From the NCBI GenBank assembly GCA_019113175.1, contig DXHY01000076.1, positions 1 through 37,237 of the forward strand: DNA of 37,237 bases. Direction: 5' to 3'. The notes below the pieces were generated by a model. That model searched no databases and was not told the DNA's origin. It saw only the letters and a list, made by a program, of their open reading frames with translations. The stretch is from Candidatus Eisenbergiella stercoravium (GTDB lineage: Bacteria > Bacillota > Clostridia > Lachnospirales > Lachnospiraceae). A program made the position numbers and the translations under genes. This document shows, piece by piece, positions 35,110 through 37,237 of the stretch (positions are counted from its first letter, which is position 1; every line of letters starts with the position of its first letter).

Positions 35110-35130
35110 CATTACCTCCACACAGAAGCC

Positions 35131-35217
35131 TCATCGCTGAAGCGCATTTACCTTAAAATGCACGCCAAATCTCCGGCTCATCGCCGCAATCAGCCTGTTC
35201 TTTTCTTCAGCCTCCAA
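35131..35217 (-). CDS. Possible 28-residue small protein between the exporter genes
   Basis: A TTG at 35217, overlapping the end of the first exporter gene, opens a 28-codon frame (LEAEEKNRLIAAMSRRFG...) that fills most of the gap and stops 21 bases before the second exporter start. It looks like a basic amphipathic helix. There is no independent Shine-Dalgarno site. It may instead be the decayed end of the upstream gene or chance. Confidence 0.2.
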   Translation of the reverse strand: MEAEEKNRLIAAMSRRFGVHFKVNALQR

Positions 35218-36934
35218 TATCCCCCGTCTGTGACCTGCTGATCTCCCGGTATACGGCGCAGCCCCTCAGCAGCTCCTCATGGGTTCCATAACCGATCATT
35301 TCCCCGTCCTCCAGCACAAGAATATGATCCGCATGCATGACGGAACTGATGCGCTGAGCAATCAGAATGGTTGTCGTATCGCTGAAATTTTCCTTCAGCT
35401 GTCTGCGCAGCATGGCATCCGTCCGATAATCCAGAGCGCTGGAAGAATCGTCCAGAATCAGGATTTCCGGCCGGGCAGCCAGCGCCCTTGCAATCAGTAC
35501 CCTCTGCTTCTGTCCGCCGCTCAGATTCGCCCCCCGGATATCCAGCATAGCTCCCTCGCTCTCCTCCTTCTCCCTGGTAAACTCATCCGCCTGCGCATAG
35601 CGCAGCGCCTGAATGATTTCCTTTTTTCCGATCTGTCTACCCATTCGGACATTTTCATAAATAGTATCTTCAAAAATAGTATCATTCTGGAACACCACGC
35701 CAAATCTGCTTCTCAGATCCTTCTTTTCGAAGCTTCTCACGTCCCGCCCTCCGATCAGCACTCTTCCTTCGTCCACATCCATGAGACGCATCAGAAGCGA
35801 TGCCAGCGTCGTTTTTCCGGAACCTGTGGAACCGATAATTCCCAGCATTTCACCTTTCTTAACGATAAAGGAAATATCCCTCAGATTCGGCTCATTTTTA
35901 TTATAGGAAAAGGTAACATGATCAAACACAATCTCTGCATCCTCTGTATCCGCCTCCTGCCCTGTCTTATCACCCAGGAGCGCCAGATCGTCCTCGCAGG
36001 ACAGCACCTGATCAATTCTGGCCGCGGACGCCACTGCCTTGTTGATGATGACAAACATTCTGGATATGGACATCATGGCATTCAGAATAATGGTAAAATA
36101 GGTCATAAACGCCAGAATTTTTCCCACCTCTGAGGTTCCTGCATTTACACGGAAAGCGCCAACAATAATGACTCCCACCAGCCCAAGATTCAGGAGCATG
36201 TTCATTGCCGGATTCAGAACTGCCATCGTTCTTTCCGCATTTCGCTCACAGGTCACCACCATTCGATTGATCCGGTCAAATTTCTCCTTTTCATAATCCA
36301 TCTTGGACAAGGCCTTAATCACCCGGATTCCGGCAATGTCCTCCCGTACCAGACAGACAAAGCTGTCCACACTGCTCTGAAGCTTCCGATACAGAGGCAT
36401 ACCCTTTCTGGATACAGCCACCATTACAACCGCGAGCACTGGCATTACAAGAAGCAGCACAGATGAGAGAACCGGATCCAGAGACATGGTAAACATCACA
36501 CCGCCCACCAGAAGAATTGGCGCTCTCACTCCCAGCCTCTGAACTCTTCCAATCATCTGATTCACATTATAAGTATCCGTTGTAAGCCTGGAAATCAGAG
36601 ATGGCTTTGTAAAAGCGTCTGTCTGCCTTGCCGAAAGATACATGGTTTTTGCAAACAGGTCATGCCTGATAATCTGCGTCGCATCACTCGCTACCCTGGA
36701 GGCCATCCTGTTTGCGATGATGTTAAAAGACACCGCCAGTATGGAGCAGATCAGCATCACGCCTCCCCAGACAAAAATAAGCCCCATACTTCCAACCGGA
36801 ATTACAGAATCGATCACATAAGCCAGTATCCATGGAATGAACAGATCCATGATTGCTCCCAGAAATTTTATCAGAAATCCAACCGCCATCCGTCTATAAT
36901 AGGGACGAAGATAAAAGGTGATTATTCTCTTCAT
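35207..36934 (-). CDS. ABC exporter half-transporter with degenerate ATP site (TM287-like subunit)
   Basis: A 575-residue protein: six-helix exporter domain (about 15-310) and nucleotide-binding domain. Walker A GSTGSGKT is at 368-375 and LSGGQ at 471-475. Walker B is ILILDD (491-496), with Asp496 in place of the catalytic Glu, and the H-loop His is replaced by Gln527 (LIAQRISS). With the partner's ISKGQ this gives one degenerate and one complete ATP site, as in TM287/288 and BmrCD-type heterodimers. AAAGGA lies 6 bases before the ATG. It is the first gene of a two-gene operon. Confidence 0.9.
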   Translation of the reverse strand: MKRIITFYLRPYYRRMAVGFLIKFLGAIMDLFIPWILAYVIDSVIPVGSMGLIFVWGGVMLICSILAVSFNIIANRMASRVASDATQIIRHDLFAKTMYLSARQTDAFTKPSLISRLTTDTYNVNQMIGRVQRLGVRAPILLVGGVMFTMSLDPVLSSVLLLVMPVLAVVMVAVSRKGMPLYRKLQSSVDSFVCLVREDIAGIRVIKALSKMDYEKEKFDRINRMVVTCERNAERTMAVLNPAMNMLLNLGLVGVIIVGAFRVNAGTSEVGKILAFMTYFTIILNAMMSISRMFVIINKAVASAARIDQVLSCEDDLALLGDKTGQEADTEDAEIVFDHVTFSYNKNEPNLRDISFIVKKGEMLGIIGSTGSGKTTLASLLMRLMDVDEGRVLIGGRDVRSFEKKDLRSRFGVVFQNDTIFEDTIYENVRMGRQIGKKEIIQALRYAQADEFTREKEESEGAMLDIRGANLSGGQKQRVLIARALAARPEILILDDSSSALDYRTDAMLRRQLKENFSDTTTILIAQRISSVMHADHILVLEDGEMIGYGTHEELLRGCAVYREISRSQTGDIGG

Positions 36935-36986
36935 GGTAATCCTTTCATTTGCAATAATTTCATCAGCAATAATTACCCGTAATCAA

Positions 36987-36992
36987 ATTATA
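36987..36992 (-). promoter_or_regulatory. Candidate -10 box of the exporter operon
   Basis: A perfect TATAAT on the minus strand about 53 bases before the ATG. No good -35 hexamer is present at the right distance; none of the nearby inverted repeats is strong. Confidence 0.4.
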
Positions 36993-37016
36993 TAACACTT
37001 CTGCAATTTTGGGCAT

Positions 37017-37059
37017 AAAAAAATCACATCCGGCCCATCTTTTTATGGCCTGATGTGAT
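37017..37059 (-). terminator. Intrinsic terminator after the tRNA genes
   Basis: ATCACATC-A-GGCC pairs with GGCC-G-GATGTGAT (37059-37047 and 37035-37023) around a loop, then a run of U (37023-37017) follows on the minus strand. Confidence 0.85.
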
Positions 37060-37068
37060 CATTTTCAG

Positions 37069-37141
37069 TGAAGCATGGGGGATTCGAACCCCCGACAACC
37101 TGATTAAAAGTCAGGTGCTCTACCGGCTGAGCTAATGCTCC
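37069..37141 (-). tRNA. tRNA-Lys (anticodon TTT)
   Basis: A complete 73-base cloverleaf: acceptor GGAGCAT with ATGCTTC plus discriminator A, D-arm GCTCAGCCGGTAGAGC, anticodon stem CCTGA/TCAGG around CTTTTAA, and T-arm GGGGGTTCGAATCCCCC. The CCA end is not encoded. It lies 46 bases after a tRNA-Phe and just before a terminator. Confidence 0.97.
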
Positions 37142-37187
37142 AGATATTAACCATGTTTTCCGTATATTCTGTACAGACATAAAAAAA

Positions 37188-37237
37188 TGCCCAGAACCGG
37201 AATCGAACCAGTGACACGAGGATTTTCAGTCCTCTGC
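37188..37237 (-). tRNA. tRNA-Phe (anticodon GAA), cut by the right edge
   Basis: The 3' 50 bases are present: anticodon arm AGGACTGAAAATCCT with GAA, T-arm ACTGGTTCGATTCCGGT and acceptor strand TCTGGGC plus discriminator A. The 5' part lies outside the window. CCA is not encoded. Confidence 0.92.

Overview
The window reads as a chromosomal segment of a Gram-positive anaerobe of the Clostridia, most likely Lachnospiraceae (inference). Coding GC is near 50%, Shine-Dalgarno sites are strong (AGGAGG type), and lipoproteins carry LAAC, LAGC or LTAC lipoboxes. FabK is the enoyl-ACP reductase, and the holB-yaaT-trmN6-rsmI gene order is that of Firmicutes. Every gene I accept lies on the minus strand, so transcription runs from high to low coordinates; the long plus-strand frames are antisense shadows.

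Layout in transcription order: (1) 37.2-37.0 kb, a partial tRNA-Phe and a tRNA-Lys with a terminator. (2) 36.9-33.3 kb, a two-gene heterodimeric ABC exporter with one degenerate ATP site. (3) 33.2-28.3 kb, an L,D-transpeptidase, an HD-domain protein, an Orn/Lys/Arg-type decarboxylase and pyruvate kinase in one tightly packed run. (4) 28.2-23.2 kb, glycerol kinase from its own promoter, then a guanylate-kinase-like protein, HolB, the PSP1/RicT protein and a TrmN6-type methyltransferase. (5) 23.2-20.8 kb, a lipoprotein with a DUF4015 glycoside-hydrolase-like domain, and RsmI. (6) 20.7-13.2 kb, a type II fatty-acid synthesis operon, acpP-fabK-fabD-fabG-fabF-fabZ-(nitronate monooxygenase-like)-fabH. 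It has a strong promoter before acpP and a second candidate before fabD. Both carry a TTTGA-N3-TCAAA palindrome in the same position relative to the -10 box, as expected for FabT/MarR-type control. The spacers are packed with GC-rich hairpins. (7) 13.1-10.0 kb, a polar amino-acid ABC system with a binding protein whose two lobes are in swapped order, a permease with a broken frame, a GlnQ-type ATPase and a maltose-acetyltransferase-type enzyme. (8) 9.8-6.5 kb, nadC, an anchored protein of unknown function, a small CxCPAC protein and an RmlD-like reductase. (9) 6.1-0.2 kb, an ABC system of glycerol-3-phosphate type (ATPase, two permeases, binding protein) with a glycerophosphodiester phosphodiesterase and an esterase. 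(10) 127-1, the 5' end of a group II intron leaving the left edge.

The genes connect as follows. The ugp-like system, its phosphodiesterase, the esterase and glycerol kinase point to use of lipid-derived glycerol phosphates, while the fab operon makes acyl chains. The observations most worth a second look are the circularly permuted amino-acid binding protein, the T_TTT_TTG frameshift site in its partner permease, the paired fab operators, the attenuator-like fold ahead of the ugp-like operon, and the families of structured intergenic repeats.
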